Assembly: GCA_963808545.1 (NCBI GenBank)
Contig: CAWEGB010000010.1
Span: 1 to 64,000, forward strand
Source: JACVRW01 sp963808545
Lineage (GTDB): Bacteria; Actinomycetota; Thermoleophilia; Solirubrobacterales; Thermoleophilaceae
Direction: 5' to 3'
Length of the DNA stretch: 64,000 nucleotides
Under the pieces are notes generated by a model. The model searched no databases, had not been told where the DNA came from, and saw nothing but the letters and a program-made list of their open reading frames with translations. This document shows, one piece after another, positions 46,276-55,403 of this stretch (position 1 is its first letter; the number at the start of each line of letters is the position of its first letter). The translations under genes were made by a program, and so were the position numbers.

Positions 46276-47321
46276 ACGGGGCAGCGCTCGACCGCGAGAC
46301 CATCGAGGCGGGTGATCCCAGCCGGATGCTCGACGACGTGCTCGCGATGCCCCTGCAGCTCGGCGACGCGCTGTGGCGCGCCCAGTCGGCTGGGATCAGC
46401 GCCGGCGACAGCTCCGCCGGGCTCGTGGTGTGCGGGATGGGCGGCTCGGCCATCGGCGGGGACCTGGCCGTCGGTGCCCTGGGGGACCGGGCCACGCGAC
46501 CGATCTCTGTCGTCCGCGGCTACGCGATCGAGTCCTGGACGCCCCCCGAGACGCTCGTGCTCTGTTCCAGCTACTCGGGGGACACCGAGGAGACGCTCGC
46601 CTGCTTCGAGGCTGCGGGAGCGGCGGGCGCCCGTCGCGCGGTCCTGACCACGGGCGGCGAGCTGGCCGAGCTGGCCCGGGCCGAGGACGTGCCCGTGATC
46701 GGCGTGCCGTCCGGAATGCAGCCCCGGGCCGCCGTGCTCTACGGCACGGTCGGCGCGCTCGAGTGCGCGGCGCTCTGCGGTGCCGCGCCGTCGCTCCACG
46801 CCGAGATCGACGGCGCGAACGCCCTGCTCGAGCGGCTGGTTGCGCAGTGGGGCCCGGATTCGCCGGAGGACTCGCTGGCCAAGTCGATCGCGCGCGACCT
46901 GAAGGGGACGATTCCGGTGATTCACGGCTCCGGGCCGACCGTGGGCCTGGCGCGGCGCTGGCACACCCAGATCAACGAGAACGTGAAGACCGGCGCCTGG
47001 TGGGCCGAGCTGCCGGAGGCCAACCACAACGAGATCTGCGGCTGGGCGCGGGGAGCGCAGCGCGCGCCACTCTCGGCCGTGTTCCTCGGTGATCCCGACC
47101 TCCATCCGCGCGTCGTGCGGCGAATGGAGCTCACCGCCGAGGAGGTGGCGAGCGCCGGAGCGCCTTCGATCAGCGTCGAGCCCCGCGGCGAGACCCGCTT
47201 CGAGCGAGTGCTGTCGCATCTCCTGCTCGGCGATCTGGTGAGCGTCTACCTGGCGACCCTCGAGGGGATCGACCCGACGCCCGCGGAGGCGATCGACCGC
47301 TTCAAGCGCGCGCTGGCCTGA
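46272..47321 (+). CDS. Bifunctional phosphoglucose/phosphomannose isomerase (SIS domains)
   Basis: 349 residues with two SIS domains. VVCGMGGSAIGGDLAV and LCSSYSGDTEETLACF bind the sugar phosphate; ELPEANHNEICGW has the conserved Glu and His for ring opening and isomerisation, typical of the archaeal/actinobacterial PGI/PMI family. It interconverts glucose-, fructose- and mannose-6-phosphate. GTG start overlaps the preceding stop (GTGA). It completes a route from fructose 6-phosphate toward GDP-mannose, apart from phosphomannomutase, which is not in the window. Confidence 0.87.
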   Translation: MNGAALDRETIEAGDPSRMLDDVLAMPLQLGDALWRAQSAGISAGDSSAGLVVCGMGGSAIGGDLAVGALGDRATRPISVVRGYAIESWTPPETLVLCSSYSGDTEETLACFEAAGAAGARRAVLTTGGELAELARAEDVPVIGVPSGMQPRAAVLYGTVGALECAALCGAAPSLHAEIDGANALLERLVAQWGPDSPEDSLAKSIARDLKGTIPVIHGSGPTVGLARRWHTQINENVKTGAWWAELPEANHNEICGWARGAQRAPLSAVFLGDPDLHPRVVRRMELTAEEVASAGAPSISVEPRGETRFERVLSHLLLGDLVSVYLATLEGIDPTPAEAIDRFKRALA

Positions 47322-47346
47322 GCGCGCGGCGCTGCGCCCGGCTGAC

Positions 47347-47376
47347 CAAACCTTGACACGATCGTGGTAAGGTTTG
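47347..47376 (+). promoter_or_regulatory. 30-bp palindromic operator and -10 upstream of merR-ahcY
   Basis: CAAACCTT (47347-47354), GAC, the self-complementary core ACGATCGT (47358-47365), GGT, AAGGTTTG (47369-47376). All but two base pairs of the 30 bp match. TAAGGT at 47368-47373 is a good -10 ending 12 nt before ATG 47386, and TTGACA occurs at 47353-47358. A likely binding site for the adjacent MerR-type protein. Confidence 0.65.
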
Positions 47377-47385
47377 TCAGTCGCG

Positions 47386-47762
47386 ATGGAGGGACTCACG
47401 ATCAACGAGGCCGCGGAGACGACCGGCTGGTCGGCTCGCATGCTGCGCTACATAGAGAGCGCCGGCCTGATCGAGCCCGAGCGCACGCCCAAGGGGTATC
47501 GCCTCTTCGGGCCGGGTGAGCTGCAGCGTCTGCGTACGCTGCGCGAGCTGCTCACCCGGTTCGACTGCGGCCTCACGGATGTGGCCTTCGCCCGCCGGCT
47601 GACCACGGACGCGAGTCTGAGGACGGCCGTCGATCGCTGGTTCGAGGAGCGCCCGGAGAAGCCCGCGGAGGTCAGCTCGGGCGACTGGCTCTCCTGGGAG
47701 CAGCAGAAGCACCAGCGACTACTTCTTGCCGAACCCAACCCGAAAGTCACGGAGACCGCCGC

Positions 47763-47766
<4 letters not shown>
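47386..47766 (+). CDS. MerR family transcriptional regulator
   Basis: 126 residues. The N-terminal winged helix-turn-helix is clear: LTINEAAETTGWSARMLRYI, then ESAGLIEPERTPKGYRLFGP and the second wing with LRTLRELLTRFDCGLTDV. There is no metal-binding Cys pair and the effector region is short. ATG 47386 lies 9 bp after a 30-bp palindrome, its likely own operator, and its stop overlaps the ahcY start (ATGA). It probably regulates the ahcY pair, perhaps in response to a SAM-cycle metabolite; that is inference. TTG 47374 is in frame but inside the operator. Confidence 0.83.
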
Positions 47767-49193
<1,427 letters not shown>

Positions 49194-49197
49194 CACT

Positions 49198-50442
49198 CTG
49201 AAGCCCGAGGTCCGCGACGCGGCGCTCGCCCCCCGGGGGCGGGCCCGTGTCGATTGGGCCGAGGGCCAGATGCCGGTGCTGCGCTCGATCCGTGAGCGCT
49301 TCGAGCGCGAGACGCCGCTGGCCGACCTGAAGGTGGCGGCCTGCCTGCACGTCACGGCCGAGACGGCCACGCTGATGAGGGCGCTGAGCGCGGGCGGGGC
49401 CGAGGTGGCGCTCTGCTCGGCCAACCCGCTCACCACGCAGGACGAGGTGGCGGCCGCGCTGGTGGCGGACGGCGTGCCCGTCCAGGCGGCGCGCGGAGAG
49501 GACGTGGAGGCCTACGCGCGTCATGTTCACGCGCTGGCGGCCTGGAGGCCCGACATCACCCTCGACGACGGCGCCGACCTGCTGGTCCTGCTCCACGAGC
49601 AGGGCGAGGCGGAGGCGGTGCGCGGCGGCGCGGAGGAGACCACCACGGGACTGCTGAGGCTGCGCCGTCTCGAGAACGAGGGCCGGCTGGCCTGCCCGGT
49701 CATCGCCGTCAACGAGTCGCGCACCGAGCGCACGTTCAACGACCGCTACGGCACCGGCCAGTCGGCGCTCGACGGCATCCTGCGGGCCACGAACCTCCTG
49801 CTGGCGGGCCGTTCGCTCGTGCTCTGCGGCTACGGGCCGACCGGCCGCGGCATCGCCCAGCGGGCGCGCGGTGCAGGCGCGGCGGTGATCGTGTGCGAGG
49901 TCGACCCGCTGCGCGCGCTCGAGGCGAGGATGGACGGCCTCCAGGTGATGCCCGCGCTGGAGGCGGCGGCGGCGGGCGACCTCTTCGTGACCGTCACGGG
50001 CTCGCGCTCGGTGCTGCGCCGCGAGCACTTCGAGCGGATGAAGGACGGCGCGGTGCTGGCCAACGCGGGCCACTTCGACGTGGAGATCGACCTCCCGGGC
50101 CTGCACGAGGTCGCCGACGACGTGCGCCAGGTGCTGCCGCTGGTCGAGCAGTACGTGCTGCCCGGCGGACGCCGCCTCAACCTCCTCGCTCAGGGACGCG
50201 TGGTCAACCTCGCGGCCGGCGAGGGCCATCCGGCGGCCGCCATGGACATGAGCTTCGCCAATCTCGCCCTCGCGGTGGAGCACCTGGCTCTCCACGGCGA
50301 TCAGCTCGAGCACCGCGTACTCGACGTGCCCCAGGAGCTCGACGAGGAGATCGCGCGTCTGAAGCTCGAGTCGCTGGGCGTGCAGATCGACGAGCTCACC
50401 CCCGAGCAGCAGGAGTACCTGAGCTCCTGGAGCGGCGCCTAG
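49198..50442 (+). CDS. Divergent adenosylhomocysteinase paralogue with altered active site
   Basis: About 414 residues, resembling the shorter archaeal/thermophile SahH branch (no C-terminal KxDHYRY). The His (ACLHVTAETATL), Asp (TLDDGADLL) and Glu (EETTTGLLRL) sites and an NAD+ site (GYGPTGRGIAQRARGAG) are present. However, the NDxxTKxxFDN motif reads NESRTERTFNDRYGTGQ: the catalytic Lys is Glu and the Asp is Asn. The first ATG is 49270, but family-like sequence (EVRDAALAPRGRARVDWAEG) extends upstream to a CTG at 49198, the only plausible initiator after the ahcY stop. Role unclear: altered substrate, or a regulatory partner of AhcY. Confidence 0.75.
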   Translation: MKPEVRDAALAPRGRARVDWAEGQMPVLRSIRERFERETPLADLKVAACLHVTAETATLMRALSAGGAEVALCSANPLTTQDEVAAALVADGVPVQAARGEDVEAYARHVHALAAWRPDITLDDGADLLVLLHEQGEAEAVRGGAEETTTGLLRLRRLENEGRLACPVIAVNESRTERTFNDRYGTGQSALDGILRATNLLLAGRSLVLCGYGPTGRGIAQRARGAGAAVIVCEVDPLRALEARMDGLQVMPALEAAAAGDLFVTVTGSRSVLRREHFERMKDGAVLANAGHFDVEIDLPGLHEVADDVRQVLPLVEQYVLPGGRRLNLLAQGRVVNLAAGEGHPAAAMDMSFANLALAVEHLALHGDQLEHRVLDVPQELDEEIARLKLESLGVQIDELTPEQQEYLSSWSGA

Positions 50443-50886
50443 GCGCGCAGCAGCGCGTCGAGCCGGTTGGTCAGCTCGGGATCGTCCGGCTCGGTGCCCG
50501 CGCCGAACCGCTCCACCAGCCGGCCTCGCCGGTCGAGCACGTACTTGTTGAAGTTCCAGTCGGGAGCGCCCAGGGCTCGGAACAGGGGATGGGCGTCGTC
50601 GCCGGTGACCCTGACCTTGGCGAACATCGGGAAGGAGACGCCGAAGTTCGCGCGGCAGAACTCTCCGATCTGGGCGTTGGAGCGCGGCTCCTGGCCGGCG
50701 AAGTCGTTGGCCGGGAAGCCGAGCACCACGAGGCCATCGTCGCGGCGCTGCTCCCACAGCCGCTCGAGCTGTTCGAACTGCGGAGTGAACCCGCACTCCG
50801 AGGCGGTGTTGACCACCAGCACCACGCTGCCTGCGGTAGCTCGCCCGACGAGCGCTCGGGCTGCGCTCGCTCGCGTAGGGGATCAC
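50439..50886 (-). CDS. Glutathione peroxidase family protein, 5' end disrupted
   Basis: The thiol-peroxidase core is clear: LVVNTASECGFTPQFEQLER has the peroxidatic Cys (codon TGC, not selenocysteine), GFPANDFAGQEP the second motif (usual Gln replaced by Asp and the usual resolving Cys by Ala), and PDWNFNKYVLDRRG the Trp and Asn. The 18 or so residues before VVLVVN are not in frame with a good start. A GAGCGC-rich repetitive stretch (50836-50886) and a probable base shift near 50825 break the 5' end. It overlaps convergently the last 4 bp of the second ahcY gene. Reductant, probably thioredoxin, is inference. Confidence 0.7.
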
Positions 50887-50904
50887 GGGCTGCGCCGGGC
50901 GAAT

Positions 50905-51192
50905 CTAGGCCGCGCGGGCGATCAGTCGCTGCAGACGAGGGCGCTCGTCACGGCGGCGCAGCTCGCTCGCGGCGTGGAAGCGCAGCAGCTCGACCAGCTC
51001 GCCGCTGGGACGGAACGGATCCGCGATCGCCTCGCCGGTGTCGACGTCCAGAGCTGCCCACAGCTCGTCGCCGACCTCGGCCAGCAGCACGTCGCCGGTC
51101 GGCGCCGCGGAGCTGTCGATCGCCGCCAAGCGGTGGATCGCGTAACCATCATGAGCGTCGGCCTGGCGAACGGTGAAGGTGGTGTTGGTCAT
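50905..51192 (-). CDS. Short GNAT-like protein
   Basis: 95 residues. TVRQADAHDGYAIHRLAAID and VLLAEVGDELWAALDVDTG with IADPFRPSGELVELLRFHAA resemble the first half of a GNAT acetyltransferase (helices 1-2, strands 1-4) but the acetyl-CoA pyrophosphate loop is missing. Similar short proteins are, as far as I recall, common in Thermoleophilia, so it may be a real family and not a fragment. Divergent from the LysR gene across 103 bp. Confidence 0.6.
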   Translation of the reverse strand: MTNTTFTVRQADAHDGYAIHRLAAIDSSAAPTGDVLLAEVGDELWAALDVDTGEAIADPFRPSGELVELLRFHAASELRRRDERPRLQRLIARAA

Positions 51193-51225
51193 GATGCCTC
51201 CTCGGTTTGATCGTTTGATCTATCT

Positions 51226-51270
51226 CGAACTATGTTCGCGGACGATGTCCATAAGTTCAAATTCGAACTT
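51226..51270. promoter_or_regulatory. Two inverted repeats in the LysR intergenic region
   Basis: CGAAC-TAT-GTTCG (51226-51238) and AAGTTC-AAATTC-GAACTT (51253-51270). Both share a GAAC/GTTC core, and the second has the TTC-N-GAA form of LysR boxes. A -10-like TAAGCT (51284-51289) ends 6 nt before ATG 51296. Confidence 0.55.
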
Positions 51271-51295
51271 GTGACACCTCCGATAAGCTCGGGTT

Positions 51296-52240
51296 ATGCT
51301 CGACGTCAAACAGCTGAAGGTCCTCAAGGCGGTCTCCGAGCATGGCTCGTTCTCCGCCGCCGCCGAGTCCCTGTCGTACACCCAGCCCGCCATCTCGCAG
51401 CAGATCGCGGCCCTCGAGAAGCAGGCCAACGCCACGCTCGTGGACCGCGGAAGCCGCGGCGTGACGCTCACCGACGCCGGCCGCGCGCTGGTCGATCACG
51501 CCGACGTGGTGCTGGCACGCCTGGCCGCCGCCGAGGCCGAGCTGGAGGCCATCGCGGGCGTGCGCGGCGGACGCGTGCGCATGTCCTCGTTTCCCACCGC
51601 CGGGGCCTCTCTGCTGCCGCCCGCCGTGGCGCTGTTCACGAAGCGCCATCCCGAGGTGGAGCTCACCTTCACCGAGCAGGAGCCCGAGGAGGCCGTGGGC
51701 AAGCTGCGCGCCGCCGAGCTCGAGCTGGCCCTCGTGTTCGAGTACCGCGACCTCTCCCAGCCGGAGTTCGAGCGTCTCTACGAAGGAATCGAGCTGCGCC
51801 ATCTGATCGACGATCCGATGTACGTCGCCATGCCCTTCGATCACCCCGCGGCCCGCAAGCCCCGGGTGCGCCTCGGGGACTTCAGCGATGACGTCTGGAT
51901 CCAGAACGACACCCGCGGACCCTGTGGCCGTCTACATCTCGCCGCCTGCGTCGGCGCGGGCTTCGAGCCGAAGATCGGCTACGTGTCGGACGACTACAAC
52001 GTCGTCCAGGGGCTCATCGCGGCGGGAGTGGGCGTCTCCCTGCTGCCTGCGCTGTCGCTGACCAACGTCCGGGAGGACATCGTCGTCCGCTCGCTGGGCC
52101 CGAAGGCGCCCGCCCGCCGCATCGCCTCAGCCGTGCTGGCGGGCCGCTACCGCTCACCGGCGGCGGAGGCGATGCTGGACATCCTCCACGAGGTGGCCGA
52201 CCGCTTCGAGCTGCCCTCCGGCACCGCGCTGGCGGCCTGA
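51296..52240 (+). CDS. LysR family transcriptional regulator
   Basis: 314 residues. The N-terminal helix-turn-helix is LKAVSEHGSFSAAAESLSYT followed by QPAISQQIAALEKQ; the effector domain (residues 90-300) begins GGRVRMSSFPTAGASLLPPA with the two-lobed periplasmic-binding-protein-like fold. Typical LysR length. Likely autoregulated through the palindromes upstream. Target genes could be the divergent short GNAT gene or the downstream Moco oxidoreductase pair; the effector is unknown. Confidence 0.88.
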   Translation: MLDVKQLKVLKAVSEHGSFSAAAESLSYTQPAISQQIAALEKQANATLVDRGSRGVTLTDAGRALVDHADVVLARLAAAEAELEAIAGVRGGRVRMSSFPTAGASLLPPAVALFTKRHPEVELTFTEQEPEEAVGKLRAAELELALVFEYRDLSQPEFERLYEGIELRHLIDDPMYVAMPFDHPAARKPRVRLGDFSDDVWIQNDTRGPCGRLHLAACVGAGFEPKIGYVSDDYNVVQGLIAAGVGVSLLPALSLTNVREDIVVRSLGPKAPARRIASAVLAGRYRSPAAEAMLDILHEVADRFELPSGTALAA

Positions 52241-52269
52241 CCGGTCACCCGTCCTCGACCAGGCGGCGG

Positions 52270-52275
52270 TACTCT
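52270..52275 (+). promoter_or_regulatory. -10 element (TACTCT)
   Basis: TANNNT hexamer ending 9 nt before GTG 52285; no Shine-Dalgarno sequence between, so probably leaderless. Confidence 0.4.
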
Positions 52276-52284
52276 GGCCACGGC

Positions 52285-52896
52285 GTGGCCAACTTCATCT
52301 CACGCGGCTTCAAGGGGCGGCGCCGCGCTCCCGGCGAGCTCACCGCCCGCCTGCCTCCCGGCCAGTACTACGAGCCGGGCTTTCCCGTGCTCACCGCCGG
52401 GCCCACGCCTCGTATCGAGACCGGCGAGTGGGCCTTCCGGATCGACGGGATGGTCGGCACGGAGCGGGAGTGGAGCTGGGACGAGTTCCAGGCGCTCCCC
52501 AGCGAGAACGTGCCGTGTGACATCCACTGCGTGACCAAGTGGTCGAAGCTCGACACGAGCTTCCGTGGCGTACCGGTGGACGTGCTGCTGGACGAGGCGC
52601 AGCCGCAGGGCGAGTTCGCCACCGCCTTCGCCTACGGCGGCTACACCACGAACCTGTCGCTGGCCGACCTCAGCGGGGGCAAGGGCTGGGTCGTGACCGA
52701 GCACGAGGGCGAGCCGCTCCCGCGCGAGCACGGAGGGCCGGCGCGACTGCTCGTCCCCCACCTGTACTTCTGGAAGAGCGCCAAGTGGGTCGCCGGGCTG
52801 CGCGTCCTGGACCACGACGAGCCGGGCTTCTGGGAGTCCAACGGCTACCACAACCGCGGCGACCCCTGGCGCGAGGAGCGCTATTGGACCGACTGA
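52285..52896 (+). CDS. Sulfite-oxidase-like molybdopterin oxidoreductase
   Basis: 203 residues, the short SUOX-fold family related to YedY/MsrP. The molybdenum-ligating Cys is in VPCDIHCVTKWSKLDTSF; YGGYTTNLSLADL and LLVPHLYFWKSAKWVAGL complete the pterin-binding fold. There is no twin-arginine signal, so it probably acts in the cytoplasm. The reductase gene that follows overlaps it by 13 bp, suggesting an electron-transfer pair. The substrate (sulfite, sulfoxide, nitrate-like compound) cannot be told. Confidence 0.83.
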   Translation: MANFISRGFKGRRRAPGELTARLPPGQYYEPGFPVLTAGPTPRIETGEWAFRIDGMVGTEREWSWDEFQALPSENVPCDIHCVTKWSKLDTSFRGVPVDVLLDEAQPQGEFATAFAYGGYTTNLSLADLSGGKGWVVTEHEGEPLPREHGGPARLLVPHLYFWKSAKWVAGLRVLDHDEPGFWESNGYHNRGDPWREERYWTD

Positions 52897-53606
52897 CGCC
52901 CGTCGAGCAGCGCGCGCCGGGGCGGTGGCAGCTCGCCACGGTGAGCGCGATCAGGGAGGAGACCTCGCGCGTCAAGTCCTTTCGCTTCGACCTGCCGATG
53001 TGGGTCGCTCACCTCCCGGGCCAGCATTACGACGTGCGCCTCACCGCGCCCGACGGCTACACCGCTCAGCGTTCCTACTCGGTGGCTTCGTCTCCGCTCG
53101 ACGAGGGTCAGATCGAGCTGACCATCGACCGGCTCGACGACGGGGAGGTGTCCCCCTACTTCCACGATGTCGTGGATGAGGGCGATCAGGTAGAGCTGCG
53201 CGGCCCGTTCGCCTCCTACTTCGTATGGCGCGGCGAGTCGCCGGCGCTGCTGCTCGGCGGAGGGTCGGGGGTGGTGCCGCTGATGGCCATGCTGCGGCAT
53301 CGGCGCAGGACGATGCCCGACCTCGAGATGCGGCTGGTCTACTCGGTGCGCGCGCCCGACGAGGTGATCTACGCGGACGAGCTCGGCGAGGAGACCCTGG
53401 TCACCTACACGCGCGAGGCGCCCGCGGACTGGAGCGGAGCCACGGGGAGAATCGACTCGCGGCTGATCGAGAGCGCCGGCGTCCAATCGGGGATCGCCTT
53501 CATCTGTGGCTCGAACGGCTTCGTGGAGGCGGCCGCGGCGCTCGCGCTCGACGCCGGCTTCGAGCCGCGGGAGGTCCGAACCGAGCGCTTTGGCCCCTCG
53601 GGGTGA
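52884..53606 (+). CDS. FAD/NAD(P)H oxidoreductase (ferredoxin-reductase-like)
   Basis: 240 residues. RSYSVASSPLDEG is the FAD-binding RxYS motif, LLLGGGSGVVPLMAMLRH the NAD(P)H site, and FICGSNGFVEAAAALAL the C-terminal signature of FNR-type reductases. There is no [2Fe-2S] domain. The start is TTG 52884, inside the end of the Moco gene, with a GAGGAG ribosome site 5 nt upstream. It probably supplies electrons to, or accepts them from, the Moco protein. Confidence 0.83.
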   Translation: MDRLTPVEQRAPGRWQLATVSAIREETSRVKSFRFDLPMWVAHLPGQHYDVRLTAPDGYTAQRSYSVASSPLDEGQIELTIDRLDDGEVSPYFHDVVDEGDQVELRGPFASYFVWRGESPALLLGGGSGVVPLMAMLRHRRRTMPDLEMRLVYSVRAPDEVIYADELGEETLVTYTREAPADWSGATGRIDSRLIESAGVQSGIAFICGSNGFVEAAAALALDAGFEPREVRTERFGPSG

Positions 53607-53618
53607 TAGGAACCGCAT

Positions 53619-54032
53619 ATGGCCGAAGAGATCGCAATACCGAACGCGCAGTCCACGGTGAAGGTCCGCAACCCGCTGGCGGTGGCGCTGCTCGGCTTGA
53701 TCACCATCGGGATCTACTGGATCTTCTGGTGGTACTTCATCAACCGCGAGATGGTGGACTACGGCCAGGCCAACGACGTACCCGATCTGGGCGACAATCC
53801 GTGGCTGTCCGTTCTGGCGGTAACGCTGGGCGCCCTGGTGATCATCCCGGCCCTGGTCTCGCTATGGCGCACCTGCAGGCGGATCGAGCGGACGCAGAAC
53901 CATGCGCTCGGGAGCAACAACTTCAGCCCCGTCCTGACTTTCATCCTGGCCCTCTTTCCCATCCTTCAGCTCATCGCGTGGTTTCTCATGCAGAGCAACC
54001 TCAATCAGTCGTGGGAGCGGATGCGGGGCTAG
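53619..54032 (+). CDS. DUF4234-like small membrane protein
   Basis: 137 residues with three membrane segments. VRNPLAVALLGLITIGIYWI with FWWYFINREM is the hallmark of DUF4234 proteins, whose function is unknown. It begins 12 bp after the reductase stop. Its TAG stop is also the first three bases of the TAGGAT -10 element of the next gene. Confidence 0.75.
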   Translation: MAEEIAIPNAQSTVKVRNPLAVALLGLITIGIYWIFWWYFINREMVDYGQANDVPDLGDNPWLSVLAVTLGALVIIPALVSLWRTCRRIERTQNHALGSNNFSPVLTFILALFPILQLIAWFLMQSNLNQSWERMRG

Positions 54033-54035
54033 GAT
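54030..54035 (+). promoter_or_regulatory. -10 element (TAGGAT)
   Basis: TANNNT hexamer overlapping the stop codon of the previous gene and ending 9 nt before GTG 54045. Confidence 0.4.
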
Positions 54036-54044
54036 CGGCGCGCC

Positions 54045-55403
54045 GTGAGCGACGCCACCGACAAGATGCGCAGCGAGGACCTCCCCGAGGCCGCTGTGGA
54101 GACCTTCGCCCGATACGAGGAGCGCCTGCGGGCGGGCGAGGAGGGAATGGTGCCGGAGGCGGACATCGAGGCGCTCGACGACGTGCCCTCGCTCGACGAC
54201 CTTCCCGACGGCGATTCCGCCGCTCTCGAGCAGACCGTGGTGCTCAAGCTGAACGGCGGCCTGGGCACGAGCATGGGAATGACCAGGGCCAAGTCGCTGC
54301 TCGAGGTGAAGGACGGGCACACCTTCCTCGACGTGATCGTGCGCCAGATCCTCCACCTGCGCGAGCGTCACGACGCCCGCATCCCGCTGCTGCTCATGAA
54401 CAGCTTCGCCACCCGCGACGACACGCTCGCGGCGCTGGAGTCCTACGACGCGCTTGCCGTGGACGACCTGCCGCTCGACTTCCTGCAGGGCCGGGTGCCG
54501 AAGCTGCTCGCCGACGGGTTCGAGCCCGCTGACTGGCCGGACGATCCAGCGCTCGAATGGGCCCCGCCGGGGCACGGGGACGTGTTCGTCTCGCTGGCCT
54601 CCACCGGCCTGCTGGGCCGGCTGCTCGAGGGCGGCTACCGCTATCTCTTCCTGTCGAACGCCGACAACCTCGGCGCCGCGCTCGACCCGCGCATCGCCGG
54701 CTGGTTCGCCGCCGAGGGCCTGCCCTTCGTGTCCGAGGTGGTGGACCGCACGGAGAGCGACAAGAAGGGCGGCCACCTGGCACGGCGCCGTGACGACGGC
54801 GGGCTGCTGCTGCGGGAGACCGCCCAGGTGCCGAGCGAGGACCAGGAGGCCTTCGAGGACATCTCGGTGCACCGCTACTTCAACGCGAACAGCATCTGGG
54901 TGAACCTCGAGGCACTGGAGCGCACGCTCGGCGAGCGCGACGGCGTGCTCGAGCTGCCGATGATCGTCAACCGCAAGACGGTCGATCCGACGGACGGCTC
55001 GTCGCCCGACGTGGTCCAGCTGGAGACGGCGATGGGCGCCGCGGTCGGCGTGTTCGAGGGAGCGGGCGCGGTGCACGTGCCGCGCTCGCGCTTCGTGCCC
55101 GTCAAGAAGACCAACGACCTGCTCGTGGTGCGCTCCGACGCCTACCTGCTGGGTGACGACTGGACCGTCGGGCTGGCGCCCGAGCGCGACGGGCGGCCGC
55201 CCCACGTGGAGCTGGACCCCGACCACTACAAGCTGGTGGGCGATTTCGAGGAGCGCTTTCCAGCCGGAGCTCCGTCTCTGGCCGGCTGCGAGCGGCTCGA
55301 GGTGGAGGGCGACGTGCGCTTCGGCCGTGACGTGACCGTCCGCGGCCGGGTGCATCTCGAGGGCCCGCGTCAGGTGGAGGACGGAGCGCTGCTCGAGGGC
55401 TGA
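54045..55403 (+). CDS. UTP-glucose-1-phosphate uridylyltransferase (UDPGP family)
   Basis: 452 residues from GTG 54045. It makes UDP-glucose, the substrate of the dehydrogenase at 43927. The fold is the eukaryote-like UDPGP type, not GalU: VVLKLNGGLGTSMGMTRAKS is the nucleotide-binding loop, FLSNADNLGAALDPRIAGW the uridine/sugar site, and RFVPVKKTNDLLVVRSDAY contains the catalytic Lys. A C-terminal beta-helix ends the protein. Convergent with ctaG, overlapping by 34 bp. Confidence 0.88.
   Translation: MSDATDKMRSEDLPEAAVETFARYEERLRAGEEGMVPEADIEALDDVPSLDDLPDGDSAALEQTVVLKLNGGLGTSMGMTRAKSLLEVKDGHTFLDVIVRQILHLRERHDARIPLLLMNSFATRDDTLAALESYDALAVDDLPLDFLQGRVPKLLADGFEPADWPDDPALEWAPPGHGDVFVSLASTGLLGRLLEGGYRYLFLSNADNLGAALDPRIAGWFAAEGLPFVSEVVDRTESDKKGGHLARRRDDGGLLLRETAQVPSEDQEAFEDISVHRYFNANSIWVNLEALERTLGERDGVLELPMIVNRKTVDPTDGSSPDVVQLETAMGAAVGVFEGAGAVHVPRSRFVPVKKTNDLLVVRSDAYLLGDDWTVGLAPERDGRPPHVELDPDHYKLVGDFEERFPAGAPSLAGCERLEVEGDVRFGRDVTVRGRVHLEGPRQVEDGALLEG

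Noticed and set aside
47322..47385. SAH or SAM riboswitch before ahcY
   Set aside because: The spacer is too short and is filled by a DNA palindrome that overlaps the promoter; no riboswitch-like multi-stem fold is visible.
50800..50815. Possible selenocysteine at the peroxidase active site
   Set aside because: The codon is TGC, an ordinary Cys; no TGA is present there.
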